Origin: Allopontixanthobacter confluentis
Lineage (GTDB): Bacteria; Pseudomonadota; Alphaproteobacteria; Sphingomonadales; Sphingomonadaceae
Reading direction: 5' to 3'
Assembly: GCF_009827615.1 (NCBI RefSeq)
Contig: NZ_WTYU01000001.1
Coordinates: 703,001 to 767,000 of the forward strand
Length of the DNA stretch: 64,000 bases
Numbering within the stretch: the first letter of the stretch is position 1; every line of letters begins with the position of its first letter. A program made the position numbers and the translations under genes. Under the pieces are notes generated by a model. It was not told the DNA's origin. It saw only the letters and a list, made by a program, of their open reading frames with translations, and did not search any database. Positions 1 through 8,196 of the stretch are shown piece after piece.

Positions 1-490
1 TGGCAGCGCCGCCCGCTTCGATCATCTGCTTTCTGGCAAACGCCATGCCGCCCCAATAGGAAATGTCAGAGCCCCGCGCCTTGATTGACCAAGGCAGGCC
101 CAGATCACTGGCAATCCGCGCAGCCGCCGGCCCGTCAGGATAGAAAAACTGGGCGTCCACCACATCGAAAGGCTGCTGCCGGTGTAAATGCCGCGCCAAT
201 TTTCTGACCGACCGTGCGATGATCAGCGGATTATGGCGCACTCCAAACCGGGGGATGAGCGGAAAGACAGGGCGGTAGACTTCCACCCCCTTTTCCACGC
301 CGCTGATGGCGGCAGCGGCAAGATTCCGGTATTTTCCGAACGCAATTGGCGGAATGCCAAGCGGGTTTATCAGCGTAACGTGCCAGTCACCGCGTGCTGC
401 CAGCGCTTCCATTGACCGTGCCACGAATGTCCCGAAGCGGGGGGCATTATTGTTGGGATAGAGCGTGGAAATAGAAAGCAGGCGCTTCAT
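1..490 (-). CDS. Glycosyltransferase family 4, N-terminal part (3' end outside window)
   Basis: Reading from 490 leftwards gives a GT-B type N-terminal domain starting MKRLLSISTLYPNNN, with PRFGTFVARS near residues 17-26 and RGSDISYWGG near the window edge. That layout is typical of GT4 enzymes that transfer a sugar from a nucleotide donor onto a glycan or lipid-linked acceptor. The donor-binding C-terminal domain lies beyond base 1. Its ATG overlaps the TGA of the upstream XRE regulator gene (bases 487-490), so the two are probably translationally coupled. No strong Shine-Dalgarno is seen, which fits coupling. Substrate cannot be deduced. Confidence 0.8.
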   Translation of the reverse strand, partial: MKRLLSISTLYPNNNAPRFGTFVARSMEALAARGDWHVTLINPLGIPPIAFGKYRNLAAAAISGVEKGVEVYRPVFPLIPRFGVRHNPLIIARSVRKLARHLHRQQPFDVVDAQFFYPDGPAAARIASDLGLPWSIKARGSDISYWGGMAFARKQMIEAGGAA

Positions 491-1059
491 AATCTGCGCA
501 CCAGCATTTCGGCCACTGCCAGCCATGCCGGATCATCCACCACTTGCTGTTTCTGGCCGCTACCGGGGGGCAGTATGCCAACCATCACACCCTGCCGGTC
601 AATCAGGCGGCCGAAGGAAAACCGGCCTCCCTTGCGCGGGACCAGCACATCACGGTTGATAGCGCGCTGGTAATCCGCGGGGTCCATCTGGCGCAGCCAA
701 AGCTGGTCGCCAGGGCGATATTCGCCAACGCTGGTCTCGACCGATAAAACCATCAGCGGCATTTCGCCGCCAAGATCGGTGGCCAATATTGCATCACGCG
801 GCTTTGCCAGGGGTTCCGCCCCTGTATCAGCCAGCGTCGCCACGATCTGCGGCTGAACTGCAGCATCGGACCTGACCAGCAATTCTGGCGCAATATCTAG
901 CGCAGCGGCGATCCGGTCCATCCATTTAATCGACAGGTTCCGCATGCCTGTTTCCAACCTGCCGATGGTCTGGGCCGTGGTTGGCGGATTGCAGGCTGCG
1001 GCCAGGTCTGCAAGGGTCAGCCCTTTTTCCTGTCGGATGTCGCGAATGCGATTGATCAT
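487..1059 (-). CDS. XRE-family transcriptional regulator with S24-like C-terminal domain
   Basis: A 190-residue protein. Residues about 3-55 form a Cro/CI-type helix-turn-helix (LTLADLAAAC, then a recognition-helix region with TAQTIGRLETG). The C-terminal half (about 95-170) resembles the LexA/CI S24 fold (GDQLWLRQMD, VLVPRKGGRFSFGRL), but I see no clear catalytic Ser/Lys pair, so self-cleavage is doubtful. The ATG at 1059 is chosen because AGAAGG lies 7 bases upstream; an in-frame start at 1080 is possible. It is divergent from the DUF6456 gene at 1155 and overlaps the glycosyltransferase start. A likely role is local control of these genes, which is inference. Confidence 0.82.
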   Translation of the reverse strand: MINRIRDIRQEKGLTLADLAAACNPPTTAQTIGRLETGMRNLSIKWMDRIAAALDIAPELLVRSDAAVQPQIVATLADTGAEPLAKPRDAILATDLGGEMPLMVLSVETSVGEYRPGDQLWLRQMDPADYQRAINRDVLVPRKGGRFSFGRLIDRQGVMVGILPPGSGQKQQVVDDPAWLAVAEMLVRRL

Positions 1060-1126
1060 GGCGCAGCCTTCTTTAACCAAATGGGTTTTTCACTTTCCTA
1101 CATAAGGTTCGTTTTGGCAAGGGTGA

Positions 1127-1142
1127 TTTTCCAGTTGGAAAA
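1127..1142. promoter_or_regulatory. Candidate operator: inverted repeat TTTTCC-N4-GGAAAA
   Basis: A perfect 6-bp inverted repeat with a 4-base spacer lies in the divergent region between the XRE gene (start 1059, minus) and the DUF6456 gene (start 1155, plus), just upstream of the latter's Shine-Dalgarno. Repressors with Cro/CI domains often bind short dyads in such regions. The sequence is A/T-simple, so chance is possible. Confidence 0.3.
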
Positions 1143-1154
1143 AGGGGATTATCC

Positions 1155-1640
1155 ATGCGCCAGCATCTGGTTGAACGAGAACTTACCGAGTCCGGAGCGC
1201 GTCAATCCGCGGCTGGAAAATCCATCGACCGGCGGCGCACCCGAACGGTATCGGTCAATGTGGCGGAATCTCCGCTGACGTGGCTACATGCCCGGGGCCA
1301 TCTGGATGATCGCCTGTTTGACGCAGGTGAACGATTGCGGGCCGATTATGAACGTGCCTCGCTTGGCCCGTCTGTCACCATGAGCTGGGACCCGGTGCGC
1401 ATCAAAGGCGGCGGCGATGCCGGACTTTCCCCGACCGAACGGCAGATCGCCGCAAAATCGCGTTTCGATGGGGCCATGAATGCCGCAGGTAGCGGGCTGT
1501 CCGACATTCTGTGGCGCGTGGCCTGCGGCTGCGAATCCCTGCCAGATGCGGAAAAGGGGCTGTCCTGGCCGGCACGAAGCGGCAAGCTGGTATTGAAACT
1601 GGCGTTGGAAAGAGTAGCGGCTTTTTACCGGATTACGTGA
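1155..1640 (+). CDS. DUF6456 domain-containing protein
   Basis: A 161-residue protein whose C-terminal two thirds match the alphaproteobacterial DUF6456 pattern: GERLRADYERASLGPSVT near 58-75, a linker with SPTERQIAAKSRFD, then LSDILWRVACGCESL and GLSWPARSGKLVLKLAL to the end. Family function is not established; some homologues carry an added helix-turn-helix, which is not evident here. The ATG at 1155 is preceded by AAAGGGGA at good spacing. It converges on the phosphatidyltransferase gene with only 9 bases between the two stop codons and no visible terminator. Confidence 0.78.
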   Translation: MRQHLVERELTESGARQSAAGKSIDRRRTRTVSVNVAESPLTWLHARGHLDDRLFDAGERLRADYERASLGPSVTMSWDPVRIKGGGDAGLSPTERQIAAKSRFDGAMNAAGSGLSDILWRVACGCESLPDAEKGLSWPARSGKLVLKLALERVAAFYRIT

Positions 1641-1649
1641 AGGGCAGGC

Positions 1650-2348
1650 TTATTCCGGTCGGGGACGCTGACGCGCCTTGTCATGCGCGGCGAGTTTCAA
1701 ACCGGCGCGCGCAGTGCCCACGCCGAACATCGTCAAAAGCACGAGGGTAAGGGCGACGATCAGAATGTCGAAATAGGAGAGTGAAGCAGTCGGCCCCCAG
1801 CCTGGACCTGCGAAATACATGCCCAGGGTGAGCGCGATCAGCAGCAGACGCGCTTCGGTCGGCCCCATGCCGCCATGCGACATGGGAAATTCTCCGCTGA
1901 CCTTGGCCAGCAGGAAACTGTGAATGTTGAGGAGCAGATAGGCGACAACCGCAAACAGGGCGACATCAATCCGCACATAAGGGCTGAGGCCAAAGCCGCC
2001 CAGCATGATCAGCGTGGTGAAACCGTCGCTCGAATGATCGATGAAATAGCCATAGGAGGGGCGTTCCACCTTGCGGTATCGGGCTACACTTCCATCCAGC
2101 GAATCCCCGAACCAATGGCCGACATACCCTGCCACAGCCAGCCATAGCCACGCGGGATCCTGATTGCTCAAACCATAGGCAAGGCAGACAATAGCTGCTG
2201 AAATAACCGCAAATAATGTCAGCAAGTCCGGCGTCACCCACAGCGGCAGGCGCGCACAAATCCAATTGAGCAATGTGCGCTCATGCCGCGCAAGGACATT
2301 GCCCTGCTGCCTTACCGGCGGTGTCATCGGGCTGTCAGCTTTGCTCAT
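1650..2348 (-). CDS. CDP-alcohol phosphatidyltransferase family membrane protein
   Basis: A 232-residue polytopic membrane protein carrying the full family signature near residues 82-108: D-x2-DG-x2-AR-x9-G-x3-D-x3-D (DSLDGSVAR, then GYFIDHSSDG). These residues bind the metal and the CDP moiety. About five or six hydrophobic segments follow. The acceptor alcohol is unknown; it is neither pssA nor pgsA, both of which occur elsewhere in this window (31274 and 61861). It lies 66 bases downstream of the ABC-F gene on the same strand and may be cotranscribed with it. Confidence 0.85.
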   Translation of the reverse strand: MSKADSPMTPPVRQQGNVLARHERTLLNWICARLPLWVTPDLLTLFAVISAAIVCLAYGLSNQDPAWLWLAVAGYVGHWFGDSLDGSVARYRKVERPSYGYFIDHSSDGFTTLIMLGGFGLSPYVRIDVALFAVVAYLLLNIHSFLLAKVSGEFPMSHGGMGPTEARLLLIALTLGMYFAGPGWGPTASLSYFDILIVALTLVLLTMFGVGTARAGLKLAAHDKARQRPRPE

Positions 2349-2414
2349 CCAACGCGAATTACGCGTTGATCCGTCTAGCGCAAGGCAAATCGATCATTCC
2401 GCAAGCCGCGAAAC

Positions 2415-4205
2415 TTATCCCTCGACCTGCTCCGCCAGTTCCAGCCAACGTTCCTCTGCGGCGTCCTTTTCGGCACGGGCGTTCTCTATCCCCTTGGAGA
2501 TATTGGAAAACTTCTGCGGGTCACTGGTAAACAGGTCTGGGTCGGAAAGGATTTTCTCGCCCTTCACAATGGCGCTTTCCAGTTCTTCTATACGCGCCGG
2601 CAGCAATTCATAATCGCGCTGATCCTTGTAACTCAGCTTCGCAGATTTGGCCGGGGGCGGGGGCGGAGCGGCGGCTTTTGCGTCCCGCAATCCTTTGGCG
2701 GTGCCAGAAACTGTCCGGCGAATGCGCTTTGCTTCCCAGTCGGCAAAACCGCCCGCAACAACATCCACGCTGCCGCTGCCATCCAGACCAAGGGTGATGG
2801 TGACAGTGCGGTCCAGAAAGTCACGATCATGGCTGACGATCAGCACGGTGCCGTCGTAATCCGCGATAACTTCCTGCAACAGATCGAGCGTTTCCAGATC
2901 AAGATCGTTGGTCGGTTCATCCAGCACCAGCAGATTTGTTTCGCGGGCAAATTCGCGCGCCAGCAGCAAGCGGGATCGTTCACCGCCAGACAATGTGCCG
3001 ACCTTGGTATCCACCAGACCCGGGTCGAACAGAAACTCCTTCAGATATCCCTGCACATGTTTGCGCACGCCGCGCACATCGATCCAGTCGCCGCCTTCTG
3101 CCAGCACATCGCGAACTGATTTTTCCGGTGTCATCAGGCTGCGCTGCTGGTCGATCACCACCCCGTTGAGCGATTTTGCCACGGTTATCTTGCCCGTATC
3201 GGGCGCCAGATCACCCGTTAGCAGTCTCAGCAAGGTCGTCTTGCCAGCCCCGTTTGATCCCACAATGCCGATGCGGTCACCGCGCTGGATGCGGAGGGAA
3301 AAATCCTTGATGATGGGGCGTTCGCCGTAAGCCTTGCTGACGTGGTCGGCCACGATGACGGATTTGGATTTATTGTCCGAATCCGCTGACAGCCCCAGTT
3401 TGGCAGTTCCGCCCGGCGTTATCATGGCAGCGCGGGCCGCGCGCATGACATAGAGCGCTTCCAACCGGCCCTGGTTGCGTTTGCGGCGCGCGGTCACGCC
3501 GCGTTCCAGCCAGTGCGCCTCGATCTTCAGCTTGGCATCCATGCGGTGCGCGTTGCGCGCTTCCTCGGCATAGACCTGTTCTTCCCAAGCCTCATACCCG
3601 CCAAAACCGACATCCTTGCGCCGTAACATTCCGCGATCGAGCCAGATGGTCGCATTGGTCAGTCGTTTGAGGAAAGTCCGGTCATGGCTGATGACGAGAA
3701 ACGCGCCCTTATACCGCGTCAGCCAGTCTTCCAGCCATTCAATCGCGGCCAGGTCCAGATGGTTGGTCGGTTCATCCATCAGCAACAGGTCAGGGTCCTG
3801 CGCCAAGGCGCGGGCGATGGCCGCACGGCGCCTTTCGCCTCCGCTTGCGCCATCAGACGGGGTCGCCATGTCGATGCCCAGCTGGCCGGCAATCGCCTCC
3901 ACCTCATATGCGGCGGGGGCATCGCTGCCGGACAAGGCAAAATCCATCAGGGTGGCAAAGCCGGAAAAGTCAGGTTCCTGTTCCAGCGCCACGATCCGCA
4001 GGCCCGGTTTCACCTTGCGTTCGCCCTTGTCAGCTTCGATCTCGTTCATGATCATGCGGAACAAGGTGGTCTTGCCGGCGCCATTACGGCCGATGAGCGC
4101 CAGCCTGTCACGCGGGCCCACATGCAGGTCCAGCCCCTGGAACAGCCAGCGGCCGCCCTGCTGTAAACCCAGTTTTTCCCAGCTCAAGATTGGTGGTTGC
4201 GCCAT
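2415..4205 (-). CDS. ABC-F family ATPase (Uup-like)
   Basis: A soluble protein of 596 residues with two ABC domains and no membrane segments. Domain 1: Walker A GRNGAGKT at 39-46, signature ASGGERR at 120-126, Walker B LLLMDEPTNHLDL at 140-152. Domain 2: Walker A GSNGAGKTT at 316-324, LSGGER at 405-410, Walker B with DEPTNDLDL near 429-437. A charged C-terminal coiled coil (about 525-596) is typical of Uup. ABC-F proteins act on ribosomes or on DNA/RNA-linked processes, and Uup affects transposon excision and translation. The start MAQPPILSW at 4205 is taken from family conservation; an upstream in-frame start at 4259 exists. Confidence 0.9.
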   Translation of the reverse strand: MAQPPILSWEKLGLQQGGRWLFQGLDLHVGPRDRLALIGRNGAGKTTLFRMIMNEIEADKGERKVKPGLRIVALEQEPDFSGFATLMDFALSGSDAPAAYEVEAIAGQLGIDMATPSDGASGGERRRAAIARALAQDPDLLLMDEPTNHLDLAAIEWLEDWLTRYKGAFLVISHDRTFLKRLTNATIWLDRGMLRRKDVGFGGYEAWEEQVYAEEARNAHRMDAKLKIEAHWLERGVTARRKRNQGRLEALYVMRAARAAMITPGGTAKLGLSADSDNKSKSVIVADHVSKAYGERPIIKDFSLRIQRGDRIGIVGSNGAGKTTLLRLLTGDLAPDTGKITVAKSLNGVVIDQQRSLMTPEKSVRDVLAEGGDWIDVRGVRKHVQGYLKEFLFDPGLVDTKVGTLSGGERSRLLLAREFARETNLLVLDEPTNDLDLETLDLLQEVIADYDGTVLIVSHDRDFLDRTVTITLGLDGSGSVDVVAGGFADWEAKRIRRTVSGTAKGLRDAKAAAPPPPPAKSAKLSYKDQRDYELLPARIEELESAIVKGEKILSDPDLFTSDPQKFSNISKGIENARAEKDAAEERWLELAEQVEG

Positions 4206-4275
4206 GTGGGCGCGAGGTAGGGCAGGAATGCCCGCATCACAAGGTGCGTTGCACAGCAATTGAAATGGCGGAAAT

Positions 4276-4315
4276 TCAAATGATGCCGGATAATCTCAAA
4301 TGGCAGTGGATAATC
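4276..4315. repeat. Two direct repeats of 20 bp, period 20 (TCAAATG-N5-GGATAATC)
   Basis: Units 4276-4295 and 4296-4315 share TCAAATG and GGATAATC exactly and differ only in the five central bases (15 of 20 identical). A 20-bp period puts both copies on the same DNA face. They sit between the divergent ABC-F (minus) and SIMPL (plus) genes. A regulator binding site is likely, but its owner is unknown. Confidence 0.5.
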
Positions 4316-4342
4316 GCGCAGGACGTGCATTGAGATAGTTCA

Positions 4343-4368
4343 GGAACCAGCGCATTCATTGAAGCGTA
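4343..4368 (+). promoter_or_regulatory. Possible EcfG-type promoter (GGAAC-N17-CGTA)
   Basis: GGAAC at 4343-4347 and CGTA at 4365-4368 are separated by 17 bases, one mismatch from the alphaproteobacterial general-stress consensus GGAAC-N16/17-CGTT. The SIMPL gene starts 46 bases downstream. The -10 mismatch lowers confidence. Confidence 0.35.
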
Positions 4369-4413
4369 AGTCGCTCAAGAGCATCAGGCTGCAACCTTCA
4401 GGAGAAACCCCCG

Positions 4414-5127
4414 ATGAAAAATTATCTCATGCCTCTGGCCGCAATGGCCGCCATCAGTGTGCCCGCCTCGGCCGCAGAAATACAGATACAGGCATCTGGC
4501 CCGGTGGTGGAATTATCGGTCAATGAAACAGTGAAGGCGCGGCCTGACATCGCAACAGTCAGTGCCGGTGTCACCAGCGAAGCGATGAACGCGGTTGACG
4601 CGATGCGGCTGAACGCCGCTGAAATGGACGCCGTTATCAAACGTATCAAGGCACTGGGCATCAAGGCTGATGATATCCAGACCACCGGCATCAATCTCAG
4701 CCCGCGCTATGATTATGACCGCGATTCCCAGAAACAGATTTTCAGGGGTTATTCCGCATCCAACCGGGTCAGCGTAATCCTGCGCAAGGTGTCAGAAACC
4801 GGACGCGTGCTGGATTCGCTTGTGGCTGCTGGCGCGACCGACATTGGCGGGCCGCAATTCTCGATAGATAATGACACCTCCGCCAAGGCGCAGGCGCGCA
4901 AATCCGCGATGGAACGCGCCCGCGGTCAGGCCATGGAATATGCCACGTGGGCGGGATATACCGGCGTTCGCCTGCTGGAAGTAAGCGAAAGTATCGCGGG
5001 CGATGCGCCCATGCCGATGATGCGCAAAGCCAACGACATTGCAGTCTCCGCAGCGCCCACGCCGGTTGAACCCGGCTTGGTAGGAACAGGTGTAAACCTT
5101 ACCGTCAAATATGAAATGACGCGATAG
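4414..5127 (+). CDS. SIMPL domain-containing secreted protein (DUF541)
   Basis: A 237-residue protein with a cleavable signal peptide (residues 1-20, MKNYLMPLAAMAAISVPASA) followed by one SIMPL/DUF541 domain over nearly the whole mature chain. Recognisable elements are SVNETVKARPDIATVSAGV near 35-53 and DDIQTTGINLSPRYDY near 86-101. E. coli YggE is the best-known relative and is linked to oxidative stress; the biochemical role is unknown. It acts in the periplasm. AGGAGA lies well placed before the ATG. The upstream region holds a direct repeat and an EcfG-like site, so stress control is plausible. Confidence 0.88.
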   Translation: MKNYLMPLAAMAAISVPASAAEIQIQASGPVVELSVNETVKARPDIATVSAGVTSEAMNAVDAMRLNAAEMDAVIKRIKALGIKADDIQTTGINLSPRYDYDRDSQKQIFRGYSASNRVSVILRKVSETGRVLDSLVAAGATDIGGPQFSIDNDTSAKAQARKSAMERARGQAMEYATWAGYTGVRLLEVSESIAGDAPMPMMRKANDIAVSAAPTPVEPGLVGTGVNLTVKYEMTR

Positions 5128-5225
5128 AACTGCGACAGTGAAACGGTTGCGCCCGAATGCTGAACCTGCGCATTCGGGCGCATTCACATCGTGTTCAATG
5201 GTTTGATCATAGACGAAAAGGCATG

Positions 5226-5537
5226 ATGAAAAAGATAGCCCTGTCCTGTATCGTTACCTCTTTGACCGTGTCGGCGTTGGCCGCGCCTGCGGCGCTGGCC
5301 CAGCCACGCACTGACCAGGGCGAAGTTCGCAAAGAAATGCGGGCTGGTAATGTTCTGTCACTCAGAGAGATCGAGCGGCGGGTGGTCGATCCGTTGAAAG
5401 CCCAGGGGCAGGAATATCTTGGCCCGGCCTACGATTCCACTGCGATGGCGTATCGGCTGAAATTCATCAAGGACGGCCGTGTGACCTTTGTCGACGTGGA
5501 TGCGCGCACGGGCCGCATACTTCAGCGCAGCCGCTAA
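5226..5537 (+). CDS. Small secreted PepSY-domain protein
   Basis: A 103-residue protein with an N-terminal signal peptide (MKKIALSCIVTSLTVSALAAPAALAQ) and a PepSY-like fold in the mature part: LREIERRVVDPL near 46-57 and YRLKFIKDGRVTFVDVDARTG near 76-96. PepSY domains are extracytoplasmic and often modulate peptidases or sensor kinases. ATGs at 5223 and 5226 are adjacent; 5226 is preferred because AAGG is then 4 bases away. It lies directly upstream of a response regulator and histidine kinase, so a role in signal input is an attractive guess. Confidence 0.78.
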   Translation: MKKIALSCIVTSLTVSALAAPAALAQPRTDQGEVRKEMRAGNVLSLREIERRVVDPLKAQGQEYLGPAYDSTAMAYRLKFIKDGRVTFVDVDARTGRILQRSR

Positions 5538-5635
5538 AACCGGACATATTTCCCGCCGGGACACATGAGGCGAGTTGACGCGTTTCATACAAAAGCCCAC
5601 GTAACGGGTGTTTTTTCACAGGGGAATATTCCAGC

Positions 5636-6316
5636 ATGCGCATCTTGATTGTCGAGGATGAACCGACTCTCGGCCAGCAATTGAAGAGCACGCTTGAGCA
5701 GACTGGCTATGCGGTGGATTTGTCCACCGATGGTGAGGATGGTCATTATCTTGGCAGTACGGAAGATTACGATGCTGTCATTCTGGACCTGGGTCTGCCC
5801 GAAATAGACGGGCTAACGGTGCTGGGTATGTGGCGCAAGGAAGGCCGGACGTTTCCCGTGCTGGTTCTGACCGCGCGTGATAGCTGGTCCGACAAGGTCG
5901 CCGGGCTTGATGCAGGCGCTGATGATTATCTGGCCAAACCATTCCAGACCGAAGAACTCATCGCCCGTCTGCGCGCGCTTATCCGCCGTGCGTCGGGTAA
6001 TACTTCGTCCGAACTGACTGCCGGCCCTGTGCGGCTGGATACACGGTCAGGCCGGGTCACGTTGAGCGGGGAGCCGGTTAAGCTGACCGCCCAGGAATAT
6101 AAATTGCTCGGCTATCTGATGCATCACAAGGGCAAGGTGGTGAGCCGGACCGAATTGATCGAACATATTTACGATCAGGATTTTGACCGTGATTCCAACA
6201 CGATCGAAGTGTTTGTTACCCGCATTCGCAAGAAATTGGGTGCAGAAGTAATCACCACCATTCGCGGACTTGGTTACAGCCTTGACGATCCGGCAGACCA
6301 GCCCCGCGCATCTTGA
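5636..6316 (+). CDS. OmpR/PhoB-family response regulator
   Basis: A 226-residue two-domain regulator. The receiver domain (1-115) has the acidic pair E7-D8, phospho-acceptor D51 (VILDLGLPEIDG), T79 and K101 (KPF). The winged-helix DNA-binding domain (about 128-220) includes LTAQEYKLLGYLMHH and NTIEVFVTRIRKKLG. The partner kinase follows 36 bases downstream. The pair resembles PhoP/PhoQ, which respond to cations or envelope stress, but the stimulus cannot be read from sequence. Confidence 0.93.
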   Translation: MRILIVEDEPTLGQQLKSTLEQTGYAVDLSTDGEDGHYLGSTEDYDAVILDLGLPEIDGLTVLGMWRKEGRTFPVLVLTARDSWSDKVAGLDAGADDYLAKPFQTEELIARLRALIRRASGNTSSELTAGPVRLDTRSGRVTLSGEPVKLTAQEYKLLGYLMHHKGKVVSRTELIEHIYDQDFDRDSNTIEVFVTRIRKKLGAEVITTIRGLGYSLDDPADQPRAS

Positions 6317-6352
6317 TGCCGGTTTGGCTGATGCCGCCTGTATTCCATCCGG

Positions 6353-7753
6353 GTGACTGCCTCGGTGACTGACGCAACTCAGAACGCGCCGCACATGGCG
6401 CCGGAAACAGTGCCGCACACCGGCAGCCTGTCCCGGCGCATGATGCTGATTGCCGCCGGGTGGATCACCGTGCTGCTTCTGGCGGGCGGTTTCGGCCTCG
6501 ACCGGACATTGACCAAGCTGGTTGAAAACAATTTCGACGAGCAACTGGAATATATGCTGACAGCTATGGTGGCTTCAGCGGAAATCGGCCCTGATGGTGA
6601 AGTATTTTTCTATCGTTCGCTGGGCGATCAGCGGTTTCTGGAACCGGGCAGCGGGCTATACTGGCAGATCAGCGGCACGGGACATGAAGATTTCCCTTCG
6701 CGCAGCCTGTGGGACCGCAGCCTGCAGACCGAAGGCGACCATTTCGATCTTGAAACCCATTTTTACGACAGCACGCAATTTGCCGCAGAACCGCTCCGCA
6801 TAGTCGAGCGGTCGGTTATCCTGCCCGATAGCGATACGCGCTGGACTTTCACGGTGGCCTCGGCGCGGGAGGAACTGGATTACCAGATCAGCCGCATCCG
6901 CTCCATTCTGGCGTGGAGTTTTGCGATATTGGGTATGGGTCTGTTCGTCATGGCAGCGCTGCAAACCTATTACGGGTTGCGGCCGCTGCGCCGGGTGCGT
7001 GATGCCATCCAGTCGATCCGCACCACCGGTTCCAACCGGGTGACCGACCCGTTGCCGCTGGAAGTTCAGCCTTTGGTTGACGAGCTGAACGCCTTGCTTG
7101 CCCATTCGCAAAAGCAGGCAGAAGAAGCGCGAACCCATGCAGGTAATCTGGCCCATGCGCTCAAAACGCCGCTGACGGTCATCAACAATGCTGCCACTGC
7201 CAAGGCACCTGATCTGCCTGATACGGTAATCCGCGAAGCCACCACCATGCGCCGCCATGTGGACCACCATCTGGCGCGCGCCCGGGCCGTGGGCCGCCGT
7301 GCCGTGGGCCATGCCCAGACGCCGGTGTGCGACAGTGCCGAAGCCGTGCGGCGCGCGGTGGAGCGATTGTACCCCGATGTCCGCTTCGACATTGATGGCA
7401 ACAGGGGCGCTAAAGTCGCCATTGAACGGCAGGATCTGGATGAAATTCTGGGCAATCTGATCGAGAATGCGGCAAAATATGGCGGTGGCAGCGTGTTTGT
7501 CACGGTGGATGCCGAACCTGATGTGGAACAATGCGTCATCTGGGTGGAAGATGATGGCAAGGGCATTCCCGAAGCGGAGCGGGTGCGTATTTTTGACCGC
7601 GGAGCGCGTCTGGATACCGGCAAGCCTGGCACCGGGCTTGGTCTGGCCATCGTCCGCGACGTGGCCGAAATTTACGGCGGCAGTGTCGTGCTGGACGAAA
7701 GCGAAGACCTCGGCGGGTTGCTGGTAAAGCTGATCCTGCCGCGTGCCGGTTGA
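6353..7753 (+). CDS. Sensor histidine kinase, PhoQ-like
   Basis: A 466-residue membrane kinase: transmembrane segments near 30-50 and 185-206 flank a periplasmic sensor domain. A HAMP-like linker (RPLRRVRDAIQSI) follows, then the H box with H268 (NLAHALKTPL). The ATPase domain has the N box N372 (NLIENAAKY), D400-x-G402 and GTGLGL near 427-432. It would phosphorylate the regulator encoded just upstream. The start is a GTG at 6353 with a poor Shine-Dalgarno; GTG 6365 or ATG 6395 are alternatives that leave both membrane segments intact. Confidence 0.9.
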   Translation: MTASVTDATQNAPHMAPETVPHTGSLSRRMMLIAAGWITVLLLAGGFGLDRTLTKLVENNFDEQLEYMLTAMVASAEIGPDGEVFFYRSLGDQRFLEPGSGLYWQISGTGHEDFPSRSLWDRSLQTEGDHFDLETHFYDSTQFAAEPLRIVERSVILPDSDTRWTFTVASAREELDYQISRIRSILAWSFAILGMGLFVMAALQTYYGLRPLRRVRDAIQSIRTTGSNRVTDPLPLEVQPLVDELNALLAHSQKQAEEARTHAGNLAHALKTPLTVINNAATAKAPDLPDTVIREATTMRRHVDHHLARARAVGRRAVGHAQTPVCDSAEAVRRAVERLYPDVRFDIDGNRGAKVAIERQDLDEILGNLIENAAKYGGGSVFVTVDAEPDVEQCVIWVEDDGKGIPEAERVRIFDRGARLDTGKPGTGLGLAIVRDVAEIYGGSVVLDESEDLGGLLVKLILPRAG

Positions 7754-7783
7754 TGTCCGCCGGTCTGCTGCAATGCGGCGAGA

Positions 7784-8101
7784 TTATTCGCTGCGGGCCT
7801 GTTCGTGGTGGCGAATGACCTCCTCGATAATGAAACGCAGGAATTTTTCGGAAAATTCAGGGTCCAGTTGCGCTTCTTCGGCTTTCTGGCGAAGGCGGGC
7901 AATCTGGCGTTCCTCGCGGTTCGGGTCAGATGGGGGAAGGGCGGTTCTGGCCTTGTACTGCCCCACTGCCTGCGTAATGCGGAACCGTTCTGCCAGCATG
8001 TGAATCAAGGCGGCATCAATATTGTCGATGCTGCGCCTGAAAGCGGCAAGCTGCCGGTCGGCGTGAGGATCGGTGGCAGGATCTGGCGGTGTTTCGGTCA
8101 T
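7784..8101 (-). CDS. Chorismate mutase, AroQ type
   Basis: A 105-residue all-helical protein matching monofunctional AroQ chorismate mutase: FRRSIDNIDAALIHMLAERF near 20-39, GQYKART near 46-52, DPNREERQIARLR near 58-70, and a C-terminal helix with FIIEEVIRHH. The conserved Arg and Lys residues of the active site are present. It rearranges chorismate to prephenate for Phe/Tyr synthesis. The ATG at 8101 fits family length; a longer open frame reaches 8290 but would run into the divergent prenyl synthase gene. Confidence 0.88.
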   Translation of the reverse strand: MTETPPDPATDPHADRQLAAFRRSIDNIDAALIHMLAERFRITQAVGQYKARTALPPSDPNREERQIARLRQKAEEAQLDPEFSEKFLRFIIEEVIRHHEQARSE

Positions 8102-8196
8102 CACCAGACGCTTATCACGGGGAATGGCAGGATTCCAAGCTTGCCAATCAGGCATCTTCCGCCCATGTGGCTTGCCGATATGACTGGCGAGCCAAA

